Positions 7,762 to 14,951 are shown, counted from the stretch's first letter. The stretch: DNA of 22,599 nt from DATAVK01 sp036267755 (GCA_036267755.1 DATAVK010000002.1:1-22599); one strand, 5' to 3'. Made by a program: numbers and translations. Notes: generated by a model from the letters alone, not told the origin.

Positions 7762-8450
7762 CCTCGGTCCTGGTCGTCGACGACGAGCCGCAGATCGTGC
7801 GCGCGCTCCGGGTCAACCTGCAGGCTCGCGGGTACGACGTCCTCGTCGCCTTGACCGGCAAGCAGGCGCTGGAGATGACGGCGCACCACCATCCCGATCT
7901 CGTCATCCTCGACCTGGGTCTGCCGGACATCGACGGCGTCGACGTGGTCCGCGGGCTTCGTGGTTGGACCACCGTTCCGATCCTCATCCTGTCCGGCCGT
8001 GATCACAGCGTCGCCAAGGTCACGGCACTCGACGCCGGCGCCGACGACTACGTCACCAAGCCGTTCAACGTCGATGAGCTGCTCGCGAGGCTGCGCGCCA
8101 TCAGCCGTCGTACCGGTGACGACGCGGCAGAGCCGGTCGTGCGAGTGGGCGACTACGACGTCGACCTGCAGGCCAAGCGCGTCAGTGCGGTCGGCGGAGC
8201 GGAGCCGGCCGGCGAGGATGTCCGCCTCACTCCGACCGAGTGGCAGCTGCTGGAGGCCCTGGTGCGGCACCCCGGCCGGTTGATGACACAGCGCGAACTG
8301 ATCCGGACCATCCGCGGGCCGACCTACGACGACGCAGCGCACTACTTGCGGCAGTACATGAACCAGTTGCGGCGCAAGCTCGAGCCGGACCCGACCCGGC
8401 CGCGGTATCTGCTCACCGAGCCCGGCATGGGCTATCGCTTTCAACCTTGA
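7758..8450 (+). CDS. kdpE: KdpE response regulator (OmpR/PhoB family), copy 2
   Basis: A 230-residue regulator coupled to kdpD by an ATGA overlap. The receiver has D8, D9 and E10, phosphoacceptor D52 (LDLGLPDIDG), S79 and K101 (TKPFN). The DNA-binding winged helix contains RLTPTEWQLLEALVRHPGRL and YMNQLRRKLEPD, and ends TEPGMGYRFQP. It is the cognate regulator of the full-length KdpD and paralogous to the copy at 487-1173; both keep the same recognition-region pattern, so they may compete for or share targets such as the repeats at 3094-3134. No kdpFABC follows: the next gene is convergent. Confidence 0.93.
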   Translation: MTSVLVVDDEPQIVRALRVNLQARGYDVLVALTGKQALEMTAHHHPDLVILDLGLPDIDGVDVVRGLRGWTTVPILILSGRDHSVAKVTALDAGADDYVTKPFNVDELLARLRAISRRTGDDAAEPVVRVGDYDVDLQAKRVSAVGGAEPAGEDVRLTPTEWQLLEALVRHPGRLMTQRELIRTIRGPTYDDAAHYLRQYMNQLRRKLEPDPTRPRYLLTEPGMGYRFQP

Positions 8451-8533
8451 CGGGGCAGCACTGACCGGAAACCCGGGGATGTCACCGGATCGGCGGATAG
8501 GCGAACCCGAGATGCCATGGCAGGCTGGCTGCG

Positions 8534-8573
8534 CCCGCCTCGGCCGCCTGCCCCCGTGGACGACCGAGGCGGG
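8534..8573 (+). terminator. Hairpin after kdpE, possible terminator
   Basis: CCCGCCTCGG (8534-8543) pairs perfectly with CCGAGGCGGG (8564-8573), giving a 10-base stem and a 20-base loop that contains TGCCCCCGT. It lies 84 bases past the kdpE stop. There is no T-tract, which is common for actinobacterial terminators. It could instead be part of a structured RNA together with the hairpin at 8647-8681. Confidence 0.45.
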
Positions 8574-8629
8574 TTCAGCTTCAAGGAGGCGGGGGACGCT
8601 TCAGGGGGTTCAGAGGCAGTTTCAGGGGG
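8574..8629. repeat. TTCAG/TTCAGGGGG short direct-repeat field
   Basis: TTCAG-like words start at 8574, 8580 (TTCAAGG), 8600, 8609 and 8621. The longer word TTCAGGGGG occurs exactly at 8600-8608 and 8621-8629, 21 bases apart (two helical turns). G-runs here (GGGGG, then GGGGGG CCCC GGGGGG to 8640) could pair with the C5 loops of the flanking hairpins if transcribed. Function unknown. Confidence 0.4.
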
Positions 8630-8646
8630 GCCCCGGGGGGAAAGCC

Positions 8647-8681
8647 GCTCCGACGCCACGCCCCCGTAGTGGCGTCGGAGC
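8647..8681. terminator. Perfect 13-bp hairpin, probable bidirectional terminator
   Basis: GCTCCGACGCCAC (8647-8659) and GTGGCGTCGGAGC (8669-8681) are perfect inverted repeats around the 9-base loop GCCCCCGTA. The stem is very GC-rich and lies between two convergent genes, as expected for a shared terminator. No T-tract is present. The loop shares GCCCCCGT with the loop of the hairpin at 8534-8573. Confidence 0.6.
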
Positions 8682-8786
8682 AGCCTCTACTCACCTTCGG
8701 CCCGGGTGTCACCAAAAGCACTCCGCCGGATCGCGTCTCTTCGTTCCGCCGCTCGGTCTAGTGCCAACTGCACCAACTCGCGGGAT

Positions 8787-10784
8787 TCAGGCGTTGGTGA
8801 CGCGCTCGCCCATCAGGTGCTCGCGGAGCTTGTCGGCCGTGAGCGGCCGCGACAACAGGTAGCCCTGCACCAGGTCGCAGTCGGCGACCGTGAGCTCGTC
8901 GAGGATCTCGACGGTCTCGACGCCCTCGGCGGTGACGGTCAGCCCGAGGCTGTGACCGAGCTCGATGATGGAGCGGACGATGGCGGCGTTGCGCAGATCG
9001 TGGGTCATCGCGATGACGAAACCCTTGTCGATCTTGAGCTCCGTCACGGGCAACGATGCCAGGTAGGCCAGGCTGGTCTGACCGGCACCGAAGTCGTCGA
9101 TGGACACCCGGACGCCGGCCTCGTCGAGCCGGGTCAGGTTCATCTCGGCGCGGCGGGCATCGGTGACCAGGGCGGTCTCCGTCACCTCGATGATCACACG
9201 CGTGGGGTCGATTCCGCTGCTGGCGATGATCGCCAGCACGCCATCGGCGAAGTCATCCTGCGCGAGGCTTCGGGCCGAGACATTGACCGCGATGTCAAGC
9301 TGGCCCGAGGAGTCGAACGATGGCAGCTCCTGCAGCGCGCGCCGGAGCACCCAGGCGGTCAGCGGGTCGACGAGCTCGGTCTGCTCGGCAGCCGGGAGAA
9401 ACGCGTCCGGGTAGAGCAGCCCACGGGTCGGATGGTTCCAGCGGACCAGCGCCTCGACTGCCGTGATCCGGCCGGACCGCAGCTCGGTCTTCGGCTGGTA
9501 GTGGAGCACGAGCTGGTCGGCCGCGATGCCGTCGCCGAGCTCGGCGACCAAGCCCAGGGTGGCGGCGTCATGACGGTTGTGCTCCGGGTGGAAGTGGACG
9601 ACGCCGAGGTGCTTGTCCTTGGCGACGTACATCGCGATCTCGGCCCGGGTCAGCAAGGTCTCCGTGTCGTCGCCGTCGTCGGGACCGAGCGCGAACCCCA
9701 CGCTCGCCTCCAGCGCGAGCGGCAACCCGTTGATCATCAGCGGTTTGTTGACCGCCTCCCGGAGTCGGTTCAGGACCTCGACCGCCTCGCTCGGGCCGTG
9801 CACCTCGCCGAGCGCGATGCCGAACCCGTTGCCACCGAGTCGAGCCAGCAGGTCGCGCTCCCGCAGCCGCTCCCCGAGCCGGTCAGCGATCTGCGACAGC
9901 AGGACATCGCCATTGCCGTAGCCGAGGGTGTCGTTCACCTGCTTGAACCGGTCGAGGTCCAGTACGGCGACGACCACGGGTCGCTCCGAGGTCGATTCAG
10001 CCAGCCGGTCGGCGGCGAGCTGCTCGAACCTGGCCCGGTTCGGCAGGCCGGTCAGCACGTCGTGCGATGCCAGGTAGGCGTTCACCGTCGCGGCGCGTCG
10101 GATCCGGCGGCTCACCGAGGCAGACACGCCGAGCAGGACCGCCCACAGCAGTAGCAGCCCGACGAGCAACGTGAGGCCCACGATGTGCTGCCCGGTACTG
10201 ACGTCGGCGGCAATCGGCCGGTACGGCAGATAGACCTCGAGGACACCGATCCGGCGTGCACTGTCGTGGGCAAGGATCGGGACATAGGCCTCGACCACCC
10301 TCGGGCCGGTGCCGGCGTCATGACCGGCCCCGTCGCCAGCTTCGTCGGCATCGAGCTTGGTGAGGTCCACCACCGGTACGCCGGAGGCTGCGTCCAGGGC
10401 TTCGCCGTCGACCGGCTCGCCGAAACCGGAGCCGTCATCGGACCAGACCACGTCGCTCTCCAGGTCCCGGATCCGCAACCGGACCACCCGGTGGCCGAGG
10501 ATCGTCGGAGCGACCGCACGCTCGACCCGAGCCTGCTGCGCCGAGGTGAGGGTGGGACCGACCGGGGCCGACTGCCCCAACGCCGGCGAGATCACCGATC
10601 CGGCGAGCAGCGAGGCCTCCGCCTGACCTTCAGCCAGGCCGCGGGACGTCGCCTGACGACCCATCAGATTGAGCAGAACGACACCCAGCAGCAGGACGGG
10701 GATCAGGCTCACCGCGGCGTACACGAGGAACAGCGGGCGGGCGGACGCGACCGTTGAGCCAATCGGGTCACGGCGCTTCACCAT
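8787..10784 (-). CDS. Membrane GGDEF-EAL protein with degenerate GGDEF, probable c-di-GMP phosphodiesterase
   Basis: A 665-residue protein. TM helix 1 is at about 18-40, followed by a roughly 160-residue extracytoplasmic sensor region, TM helix 2 at about 201-221, a GGDEF domain (about 235-400) and an EAL domain (about 410-660). The cyclase signature reads GGNGF (317-321) instead of GGDEF or GGEEF, so the metal-binding and catalytic acidic pair is lost. The I-site RxxD (RERD, 308-311) is kept at the canonical five-residue distance. The EAL side looks complete: EALVRW (444-449), N501, E533, DDFG (563-566), K584, E620 and Q640. It most likely hydrolyses c-di-GMP to pGpG, with the GGDEF acting as a regulatory ligand-binding domain (inference). 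The start ATG lies 94 bases from the divergent HD gene. GCCAATCGGGT occurs at 10758-10768 and again at 10820-10830. Confidence 0.92.
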   Translation of the reverse strand: MVKRRDPIGSTVASARPLFLVYAAVSLIPVLLLGVVLLNLMGRQATSRGLAEGQAEASLLAGSVISPALGQSAPVGPTLTSAQQARVERAVAPTILGHRVVRLRIRDLESDVVWSDDGSGFGEPVDGEALDAASGVPVVDLTKLDADEAGDGAGHDAGTGPRVVEAYVPILAHDSARRIGVLEVYLPYRPIAADVSTGQHIVGLTLLVGLLLLWAVLLGVSASVSRRIRRAATVNAYLASHDVLTGLPNRARFEQLAADRLAESTSERPVVVAVLDLDRFKQVNDTLGYGNGDVLLSQIADRLGERLRERDLLARLGGNGFGIALGEVHGPSEAVEVLNRLREAVNKPLMINGLPLALEASVGFALGPDDGDDTETLLTRAEIAMYVAKDKHLGVVHFHPEHNRHDAATLGLVAELGDGIAADQLVLHYQPKTELRSGRITAVEALVRWNHPTRGLLYPDAFLPAAEQTELVDPLTAWVLRRALQELPSFDSSGQLDIAVNVSARSLAQDDFADGVLAIIASSGIDPTRVIIEVTETALVTDARRAEMNLTRLDEAGVRVSIDDFGAGQTSLAYLASLPVTELKIDKGFVIAMTHDLRNAAIVRSIIELGHSLGLTVTAEGVETVEILDELTVADCDLVQGYLLSRPLTADKLREHLMGERVTNA

Positions 10785-10878
10785 CGAGATATCGACCGGA
10801 GGCCTGCGGCCGGCTATGGGCCAATCGGGTTAAGGCTCCGGCCGACTGGCTCATGGGCAACTAGGAGACACTCCCCCG

Positions 10879-11310
10879 GTGAGCACTCTCGAGGCACGGG
10901 CACAGCGACTCGCGACCCGCGCGCATGCGGATCAGGTCGACAAGGCCGGTGAGCCCTACGTCGGGCACCTGGAACGGGTAGCCGGGCAGGTCACGACGGA
11001 GGAGGCGAAGGTCGTCGCGTGGTTGCACGACGTCATCGAGGACTGCGGCCTGGGGATGAGCGATCTGCTCGCCGCGGGGATCCCGAGCCACGTCGCCACC
11101 GCCGTGGTTGCCGTCAACCGGCAGCCGGAGGAGGACTCGGAGTCCTACTACCGCAGGGTCCGCGCCAACCCGCTCGCGCTGCAGGTCAAGGCCGCCGACA
11201 TCGCCGACAACACCGACCCGGCACGGCTCGCCGTACTCGATGAACCCACCCGGGAGCGGCTGATCCAGAAGTACGAGACGGCACGCCGGCTCTTGGGGTT
11301 GCCGGCCTAG
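10879..11310 (+). CDS. Small HD-domain phosphohydrolase (alarmone-hydrolase-like)
   Basis: A 143-residue stand-alone HD protein starting at GTG 10879, with GGAG at 10864-10867 as ribosome site. The layout matches the hydrolase fold of RelA/SpoT and Mesh1: RAHADQVDKAGEPYVGH with H16 and H30, the HD pair H50-D51 inside WLHDVIED, the following E54-D55, and KAADIADN with D107. These are the metal-binding and ED residues of (p)ppGpp 3'-pyrophosphohydrolases. It is shorter than Mesh1, and no synthetase, TGS or ACT domain is present, so it could be a small alarmone hydrolase or hydrolyse another nucleotide. It stands alone between a divergent c-di-GMP gene and a convergent small gene. Fold is sure; substrate is inference. 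Confidence 0.82.
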   Translation: MSTLEARAQRLATRAHADQVDKAGEPYVGHLERVAGQVTTEEAKVVAWLHDVIEDCGLGMSDLLAAGIPSHVATAVVAVNRQPEEDSESYYRRVRANPLALQVKAADIADNTDPARLAVLDEPTRERLIQKYETARRLLGLPA

Positions 11311-11323
11311 TCCGCCGGAGCGT

Positions 11324-11551
11324 TCACTCGGTGACGAAGCGCAGGATCCTGGCTCGACCCGCATGGGTCTGGGCATAGCGGACCGGGTTGTCCGGTCGGT
11401 ACTGCACGCGTCCCGAGATCGGGTCATCGAAGTGCATCGGCGCCGACTCGTCGAGTTCGTCGGCGACCGTCTCCGTCTGACCCTCTCGCGGACCGCCGCT
11501 GAAGAAGACCACGACGCTCACGAGCGGGAACCCTACGCCCTGCGGCGCCAT
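11324..11551 (-). CDS. Small hypothetical protein (GGPREGQ motif)
   Basis: Encodes about 75 residues from ATG at 11549-11551, which shares one base with the TGA of the upstream gene (TGATG), suggesting translational coupling. It has a hydrophobic beta-like start (VSVVVFFSGGPREGQTETV), an acidic middle and a conserved-looking end YAQTHAGRARILRF. The FxGGPxxGQ start recalls many short actinobacterial and phage proteins of unknown role; I do not recognise a function. An internal GTG at 11519-11521 (giving MSVVVFFSGG) with AGGG upstream is an alternative start. The frame is open further upstream, but those residues are Arg/Pro-rich shadow sequence of the neighbouring gene. Confidence 0.6.
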   Translation of the reverse strand: MAPQGVGFPLVSVVVFFSGGPREGQTETVADELDESAPMHFDDPISGRVQYRPDNPVRYAQTHAGRARILRFVTE

Positions 11552-11817
11552 CACCCCGCGGTTGCGCTCTCTTCGTGGTAGCGGGCGAGGACCTCGAGCT
11601 GGTAGCGGGTAATCAGCTCGACGGTCTCGAGCCGGTCGGCGGTCGACAGTCCGACGATGTCGGTCGCCGTGTGCGCCTGCCACACCGTGTCGACGATGGC
11701 GTGCGTCGGGAGGCGTCGGTAGTTGTGGACCAGGTGCTCGGTCAGCGTTGCCAGATCCGGGTGGGTCGGGCAGCACCGCGGAAGCGGCGCGGACTCGTTG
11801 CTGGCTGGTTGGGTCAT
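11551..11817 (-). CDS. Small protein resembling actinobacterial three-helix-bundle dimerization domains
   Basis: An 88-residue protein from ATG at 11815-11817, with a GGGGG-rich ribosome site just upstream. It is helical: LATLTEHLVHNYRRLPTHAI, then VDTVWQAH, then ETVELITRYQLEVLARYH. This spacing resembles the short domain annotated as three-helix bundle dimerization, often found alone or at the N-terminus of tyrosine-phosphatase-like proteins in actinobacteria. It contains an adjacent Cys pair (PRCCPTHPD). It is the first gene of a coupled pair with the gene ending at 11324. Role unknown; possibly a small protein-interaction module. Confidence 0.65.
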   Translation of the reverse strand: MTQPASNESAPLPRCCPTHPDLATLTEHLVHNYRRLPTHAIVDTVWQAHTATDIVGLSTADRLETVELITRYQLEVLARYHEESATAG

Positions 11818-11966
11818 GGCTACCCCCTGGTTGCATGGACCACGGACCACCCGGTCCGAGGAAGCGTGCGCCATGCCCCTGTAACGGCGCCGTGCCCTAC
11901 CGCACCAACGAGGGCGGCGCGCCGGAGTGACGGCCACACGTCGACTTATTTGAGATGGTGGGAACC

Positions 11967-13217
11967 ATGGCAACCGCCACAACTCCGGCGACGGACACGG
12001 TCGAGATCTGGTGCCTCCAGCTCGGCTGGAGCATGCAGCGCCTCTACCGGGCGAGGCCATCCCGGGATACCCCACCCGCGGAGCTCCCCGAGCGGCTGCC
12101 GGGCCTGAGCCGGCTCAGCCGGTTGCAGCGGGCCGAGATCGACTACGGCCGAGCCCAGAGCTGTCTCACTCTCATCGCCACGGCGCTGGGATGGACCGAG
12201 GCGCAGACACCCGACATCACGGGGATCGCGACCGCCCTGGTGCCGTTCCATCCGCCGACGACCCGGACGACGCGCACCTCGGCCGGCGACCCGGTATCGA
12301 CGTACCAGGGAAGTGTTCTCCAGGCGCATCTCGCGCTGTTGACGGCAGTGGCGTCCGACGGCGCCGCGAACGCAAAGGCCTACAACCTGGGCCGGGCGCT
12401 GGCCGACACCGCGCGGCCAGGGCAGCAACCGGAGGACGTGCAGGCTGGCTTCGATCCGAACCGGCTGGCCCAGCTCCGGCAGGACCTCACCGACCTGGCC
12501 AGCGTCCTGCCACCGCACGCCGGGAAAGCCGTCGCCCAGTCGCTGACCTGGTGGCGCGACGTGGTGTACGTCACCGACAGCAGCGAGGTCGGCAAGGAGC
12601 GGGTGAAACTGCTGGCCGGCGTACCGACGGAGGCGCCACCGTTCCGCCGGAACCGCCACTCGACGCCAACGATCGGAGCGGTCACGTCGTCGGCTGACGG
12701 CACCAAGCTGCTGGAGGCCCTGCCGAGACAGGGCGAGCTGTGGCGAGTCGTCCTGACCGGTGAGAAGAAGCCGACCGACCTGCTCACCGCCGACGACTAC
12801 CTCGACGCCGCGCAGCGTGCCGTCGACAAGGGTCGGCGGATCGCCGCTCGCACGATCCTCGCCGCACCCGTCGTGACCGCGACCGTGTTCGCCGTGATGA
12901 CGGCGATCCTCGTCGTCATCCTTGTCGTGATCGGCAATACCAACAGCAGTGGTGGATCCAAGATCGCGGCGTTCCTCGTCGCGGTGGCGGGATACCTCGG
13001 GTCGCTGGGTCGCGCGGTGATGCCGCGGCTGAAGTCCGCCGCCAAGGCGGTCGAGGAGCCGCTCTGGCAGAGCGCGCTGGACTACGTCAGCGCCGACGCG
13101 ATCACGATTCCGCCGGTGGGTGTCGGCGACCGATCCGGCTGGTCGGAGCTGTCGGCCGTCCTCGCGACGACTAAGCGGAAGGCCGACGTGGCGGCGACTG
13201 CTGCCCAGGCGCCGTGA
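11967..13217 (+). CDS. Unrecognised protein with two C-terminal membrane helices
   Basis: A 416-residue protein whose family I do not recognise. ATG at 11967 follows GGTGGGA and is preferred over the ATG four codons upstream (11955). Residues about 1-290 are soluble and partly helical. Two TM segments (about 299-322 and 333-350) are joined by a short NTNSSGGS turn, followed by a basic stretch and a C-terminal soluble tail ending ATAAQAP. Just before the membrane is GELWRVVLTGEKKPTDLLTA. The general layout of a large soluble part plus a late two-TM hairpin is seen in 2TM effector proteins such as SLATT, but no motif ties it to them. It overlaps the DUF3052 gene by 4 bases (GTGA), so the two are probably co-translated. 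Confidence 0.75.
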   Translation: MATATTPATDTVEIWCLQLGWSMQRLYRARPSRDTPPAELPERLPGLSRLSRLQRAEIDYGRAQSCLTLIATALGWTEAQTPDITGIATALVPFHPPTTRTTRTSAGDPVSTYQGSVLQAHLALLTAVASDGAANAKAYNLGRALADTARPGQQPEDVQAGFDPNRLAQLRQDLTDLASVLPPHAGKAVAQSLTWWRDVVYVTDSSEVGKERVKLLAGVPTEAPPFRRNRHSTPTIGAVTSSADGTKLLEALPRQGELWRVVLTGEKKPTDLLTADDYLDAAQRAVDKGRRIAARTILAAPVVTATVFAVMTAILVVILVVIGNTNSSGGSKIAAFLVAVAGYLGSLGRAVMPRLKSAAKAVEEPLWQSALDYVSADAITIPPVGVGDRSGWSELSAVLATTKRKADVAATAAQAP

Positions 13218-13597
13218 GCACACCGCAGTCCCGCAAGCTCGGACTCAAGCCCGGGCAACGGGTCTCGCTCGACGAGGCCCCGACAGGCTGGGCGTTGGTC
13301 GACCCACCGGCCGATCTGGAGTACGTCGGGCTCGACAGCGATGCCGACGTGATCGTCAGTTTCTTCCGGGCCGCGAGCGAACTCGGAGATCGATTACCCG
13401 TTCTGGCGCAACGGATCCGGCCGGCCGGCGCGATCTGGGCAACGTGGCCGCGGCGGGCGGGTGGCCACTCGAGCGACATCATCGACAACACGATCCGCGA
13501 GTACGCGCTGCCGCTGGGTCTGGTCGACGTCAAAGTGGCGGCCATTGACGAAGACTGGTCGGGGCTCCGCCTGGTCTGGCGCGTCACGCTCCGCTGA
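13214..13597 (+). CDS. DUF3052 family protein
   Basis: A 127-residue protein starting at GTG 13214 inside the stop of the upstream gene. It carries the DUF3052 pattern: KLGLKPGQRVSLDEAPTGW at the start, DVIVSFFRAASEL in the middle, then IWATWPRRAGGHSSDI and a C-terminal ALPLGLVDVKVAAIDEDWSG. Actinobacterial members are widespread, small and of unknown biochemistry. In structure they look like a compact alpha/beta domain in which the W-x-x-WP-(K/R) segment and the VKV-x-x-IDE-x-WSG segment are most conserved. Coupling to a two-TM protein is the only functional hint. Confidence 0.85.
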   Translation: MSTPQSRKLGLKPGQRVSLDEAPTGWALVDPPADLEYVGLDSDADVIVSFFRAASELGDRLPVLAQRIRPAGAIWATWPRRAGGHSSDIIDNTIREYALPLGLVDVKVAAIDEDWSGLRLVWRVTLR

Positions 13598-13622
13598 CCG
13601 CCAGCCGGCACGCCGGTAGCGT
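13594..13622 (+). promoter_or_regulatory. Probable sigma70-type promoter for a leaderless ygiD-like transcript
   Basis: CTGACC (13594-13599, -35-like) is separated by 17 bases from TAGCGT (13617-13622, -10-like). The ATG at 13629 is 6 bases further on, where transcription would start, so the mRNA would be leaderless; consistent with that, no Shine-Dalgarno precedes the gene. The -35 overlaps the DUF3052 stop codon. Confidence 0.45.
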
Positions 13623-13628
13623 TGCGGC

Positions 13629-14483
13629 ATGAGCCAGGCGAAGATGCCGGCAGCCTTCATCGGCCATGGCAACCCGATGAACGCGTTGGAGCGCAACCAC
13701 TACACCGAGGCCTGGCGGGCCTTCGGGCGGGCCACACCACGACCGCGCGCGATCCTCGTGATCTCGGCTCACTGGTACACCAACGCCACGGCCGTCACGG
13801 GCATGGTCAAACCGCGCACCATTCACGACTTCTTCGGTTTCCCAGAAGAGCTGTTCGCCGTCGACTACCCCGCTCCCGGCCTGCCGGAGATGGCCGAGCA
13901 GGTTGCCGACGTCGTCAATCCAACCTGGGTGGGCTGTGACGTGGACAGCTGGGGCATCGACCACGGCACCTGGTCGGTGCTGCTGCACGCCTTTCCCGAC
14001 GCCTCGATCCCCGTCGTCCAACTCTCCCTCAACGCGTTCAAGGGTCTCGACGACCACTTGGAGCTAGGGCGTCGACTCGCTCCGCTGCGCGACGACGGTG
14101 TCCTCATCATCGGGAGCGGCAATATCGTGCACAACCTCGGCGCCGTCGACTTCGGGCTGCCGGAGGACGGCTACGACTGGGCCAAACGGTTCGACGACAG
14201 CGCCCGAGATATCCTGCTCCGCTCCCCCACCGACATCGCCTCGATCGACTCCCACCCCGACTTCGACAAGGCCGTGCCGACCCCGGATCACTACCTTCCG
14301 ATGCTCTACATCGCCGGGCTCGCCGACAACCAGCCGCTCGACCTGCTCGTAAACGGCCACGTGGCCGGCTCAATCTCGATGGCGGCATACACCTTGGGTC
14401 TCGACGTACCGCCGGTCAACGGAACCGATTCCTCAGCAGCGCTCGAGTTTCCCGACGCCCCACTGCGTGAGAGCAACTTCTAA
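13629..14483 (+). CDS. ygiD: 4,5-DOPA dioxygenase extradiol-like (YgiD/LigB family)
   Basis: A 284-residue member of the LigB/DODA family. GHGNPMNAL with H13, SAHWYT with H48, GIDHGTWSVL with H112, GSGNIVHNL with H168 and PDHYLPML with H221 match the metal-site and active-site histidines of E. coli YgiD and plant DOPA dioxygenase. The family cleaves catechol rings using a non-haem metal; YgiD converts L-DOPA to seco-DOPA in vitro, but the physiological substrate in bacteria is unclear. Length is normal for the family. No other catechol-catabolic genes are nearby. It ends 6 bases from the convergent thioesterase gene. Confidence 0.9.
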   Translation: MSQAKMPAAFIGHGNPMNALERNHYTEAWRAFGRATPRPRAILVISAHWYTNATAVTGMVKPRTIHDFFGFPEELFAVDYPAPGLPEMAEQVADVVNPTWVGCDVDSWGIDHGTWSVLLHAFPDASIPVVQLSLNAFKGLDDHLELGRRLAPLRDDGVLIIGSGNIVHNLGAVDFGLPEDGYDWAKRFDDSARDILLRSPTDIASIDSHPDFDKAVPTPDHYLPMLYIAGLADNQPLDLLVNGHVAGSISMAAYTLGLDVPPVNGTDSSAALEFPDAPLRESNF

Positions 14484-14489
14484 CTCGAC

Positions 14490-14921
14490 CTAGGTGGTGC
14501 GGGGCGCGGCGAGCTTGGCGGCGTCGTCGAGGTTTGCCAGCCGCACCTGACCGCGCGCCACCGCCCGGCCTTCGTCGTCGGTGCACTCGACCAGCCACAG
14601 CTGCGACGAACGGCCGCGATGGATCGGCGTGGCCACCGCGTGGACGGTGCCGGTGCGCGTGGCCCGCAGGAAGTCGGTGCTGTTCGAGACCCCCACGACA
14701 TGCCCCCGGTCGCCGTACCAGATCGCGCCGCCGAAGCTCGCGAGCGTCTCGACAATCGAGCACAGCACACCGCCGTGCAGGATTCCGTACGGCTGCAGCA
14801 GATCCGACGTGATCGGCACCGATCCGGTGACGCGATCCGGCCCGGCCTCCTTGAGCTCCAGACCGATCAGGCTGGTGAACCCGTCATCGGCCAACACATG
14901 TAGCTGCTCTGGGTCGCTCAT
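14490..14921 (-). CDS. PaaI/MenI-type hotdog acyl-CoA thioesterase
   Basis: About 143 residues from ATG at 14919-14921. The hotdog signature YGILHGGVLCSIVETLAS places His-Gly-Gly at 49-51 and the helix glutamate at 58. With the C-terminal pattern ATPIHRGRSSQLWLVE this is the EntH/MenI-like variant of the PaaI group, which hydrolyses aryl- or acyl-CoA esters in the cytosol. The frame also opens at GTG 14946-14948, three bases after the stop of the upstream XdhC-like gene; that start would add nine residues and suit translational coupling, so the start is unsettled. Substrate cannot be inferred from neighbours. Confidence 0.87.
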   Translation of the reverse strand: MSDPEQLHVLADDGFTSLIGLELKEAGPDRVTGSVPITSDLLQPYGILHGGVLCSIVETLASFGGAIWYGDRGHVVGVSNSTDFLRATRTGTVHAVATPIHRGRSSQLWLVECTDDEGRAVARGQVRLANLDDAAKLAAPRTT

Positions 14922-14951
14922 GTCGCTCACATTCGTACCGTAGAACACCGG

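Larger units (their letters stand above)
8451..8786. other. 336-base convergent intergenic region with structured repeats
   Basis: This is the only gene-free stretch over 300 bases. It lies between the ends of kdpE and the GGDEF-EAL gene. No credible ORF is present; the open frames here are low-complexity GC artefacts. It contains TGCCATGGCA (8514-8523), two strong hairpins with C5 loops (8534-8573 and 8647-8681) and between them several TTCAG motifs and G-runs. The remaining 100 bases to 8786 show nothing further that I recognise except a weak CACCAAC/GTTGGTG inverted pair (8771-8777 and 8793-8799) spanning the stop of the GGDEF-EAL gene. Confidence 0.6.

Noticed and set aside
8479..8862. 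Plus-strand ORF of 127 codons in the convergent region
   Set aside because: It crosses both hairpins and the end of the GGDEF-EAL gene, is low-complexity, and has no ribosome site or recognisable motif.
10758..10830. Repeated GCCAATCGGGT near the GGDEF-EAL start
   Set aside because: Only two copies 62 bases apart, one inside the coding sequence, without dyad or helical phasing; could be chance.
11946..13223. Long minus-strand open frame opposite the two-TM gene
   Set aside because: It is rich in Arg, Gly, Asp and His with no motif and mirrors the codon bias of the real plus-strand gene; a typical GC-rich antisense shadow. The same applies to the long antisense frames at 2028-3017, 3318-4436, 5101-6105, 7458-8444, 8706-10154 and 15093-16025.
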